A stretch of 9,468 nt of DNA from Actinomycetota bacterium (lineage in GTDB: Bacteria > Actinomycetota > Thermoleophilia > Gaiellales > Gaiellaceae): assembly GCA_005885085.1 (NCBI GenBank), contig VAXY01000029.1:1-9468 (forward strand), given 5' to 3'. Within the stretch, counting starts at the first letter, position 1; each line of letters starts with the position of its first letter. A program made the position numbers and the translations under genes. Positions 7,176-9,468 of the stretch are shown here, in pieces. The notes under the pieces were generated by a model. It ran no database searches and had not been told where the DNA came from. It was given only the letters and a program-made list of their open reading frames with translations.

Positions 7176-8266
7176 TTACGCCAGCAGGTCTGCCGTCACG
7201 CCGCCGCCGAGCATGCGCCCGCGCGGAGTGAGCGTCAGCGTGCGGCCCTTCCGATCGACGAGGCCGAGTCGGTCGAGGCGTTCGAGCGCCGAGGCGTCGA
7301 GTACCTCGCCGAGCCCCTCGACGTGCAGCGGCTCGTCGAGCCTGAGGCCGAGCATGACCTGCTCACGCTTTTGCACGTCAACCGGCAGCGGCTCGAGCTC
7401 CCGCGCCGGTCTCCGGCCCGCGGCCAGCTCGGCAATGTAGGCCGGCAAGCGGGGCGTGTTCCGCCAGCGGTTGCCTTCGATTGTCGAGACCGCGCCGATC
7501 CCGAGCCCGAGGTAGTCCCGGCCGAGCCAGTACGCGAGGTTGTGTCGCGAGCGCAGGTCGCGGTCGCCCTCACGACAGAAGTTCGCCGTCTCGTACCAGC
7601 GGTAGCCGTTGCCCGTCAGCGCCTCGACGACGAGCTCGAAGTACGACTCCATCGCCTCGGCCTGGCGCGCCAGCTCCGGCCCATGGGCATGGGTGAAGCG
7701 CGTCCCCGGTTTTGCTTCGAGCTCGTAACACGAGAGGTGCTCCGGCGCGAGCTCGAGGGCGTCACCGAGGTCCGCGGCGAGGTCGGCGGGGCTCTGGCCG
7801 GGGATTCCGTAGATGAGGTCGAAGGAGATGTTGTCAAATCCGGCATCACGAAGATGGTAGTAGGCCCGCCGGACGGTGCCAGGTTGGGCAACGCGCTCGA
7901 GCACCTCCAGCAGATACGGCCGGAAGCTCTGCACCCCCAGCGACACCCGGTTGACGCCGAGCCGGCGGAGCGTGCACGCAAGCTCCCGTGTCACCGTCTC
8001 GGGGTTCGCCTCGACCGTCACCTCGTCTGCCCCGGGCAGCGTCGAGAGCAACCGTTCGAGCGCTCGTGGCTCGGTGAACGTCGGTGTGCCACCGCCGAGG
8101 AAGACGGTCTCGAGCTGCGGCGCGAGCAGCTTGCGTTCGAGGGAGAGCTCCGTCAGAAGGGCATCGACGTAGGCGGCGTGCTGTCCGCTGCGCCCGACGA
8201 CGGTGACGAAATCGCAGTACCCGCACCGGTGGGCGCAGAACGGCAGGTGGAGATACAGGTGACGCG

Positions 8267-8270
<4 letters not shown>
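7176..8270 (-). CDS. hemW: Haem chaperone HemW (radical SAM, HemN-like)
   Basis: HemW binds haem and passes it to target proteins. It resembles oxygen-independent coproporphyrinogen oxidase but generally lacks that activity. The 364-residue product starts VTRHLYLHLPFC, with the radical-SAM cluster motif CAHRCGYCDF (C12, C16, C19). It lacks the extra cysteine after the triad that marks true HemN. GGGTPT (59-64), VEANPET (86-92), GVNRVSLGVQSF and FDLIYGIPGQ follow, and the C-terminal HemN-type domain is complete. The start is GTG at 8270-8268, overlapping the lepA TGA by four bases (GTGA). A longer in-frame reading into lepA is not conserved. The gene directly follows lepA, the classic arrangement. 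The start codon lies immediately after a run of seven A residues that makes a possible -1 slip site. Confidence 0.94.

Positions 8271-9468
<1,198 letters not shown>

Overview
This is a GC-rich (roughly two thirds G+C) chromosomal window in which every convincing gene lies on the minus strand. In transcription order, from high to low coordinates, it reads lepA (3' part) - hemW - hrcA - dnaJ - prmA - mtaB - HIT-family gene - yqeY - phoH - ybeY - dgkA/PAP2 fusion - cdd (5' part). This is a widely conserved housekeeping neighbourhood. The gene order, base composition and protein sequences suggest a deep-branching, high-GC member of the Actinomycetota, possibly class Thermoleophilia. That placement is an inference, because no marker such as rRNA is present.

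The cluster looks like one very compact operon. Most junctions are overlaps of 4-8 nt or gaps under 30 nt, and no internal promoter or intrinsic terminator is visible. The one junction of some length is the 63 nt between yqeY and phoH, which holds a strong imperfect hairpin. There is no gene-free stretch over 300 bases.

Functionally the cluster joins translation and ribosome quality (LepA, the L11 methylase PrmA, the tRNA t6A methylthiotransferase MtaB, the rRNA endonuclease YbeY, the GatB-like YqeY) with heat-shock control and chaperoning (HrcA, DnaJ), haem handling (HemW), a nucleotide hydrolase (HIT), a PhoH ATPase, lipid-carrier phosphorylation (DgkA-PAP2) and pyrimidine salvage (Cdd).

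No previously undescribed system such as a defence island, mobile element or CRISPR array is visible. The points worth a second look concern gene boundaries. (1) The HIT gene and yqeY share one continuous frame broken by a single UGA, while the well-placed AUG for yqeY is in the wrong frame. (2) The HIT gene and prmA appear to start at CTG. (3) lepA ends in the heptamer A AAA AAG directly before its stop, and a -1 slip there would read straight into hemW. (4) Two mutually exclusive stems sit just upstream of phoH.
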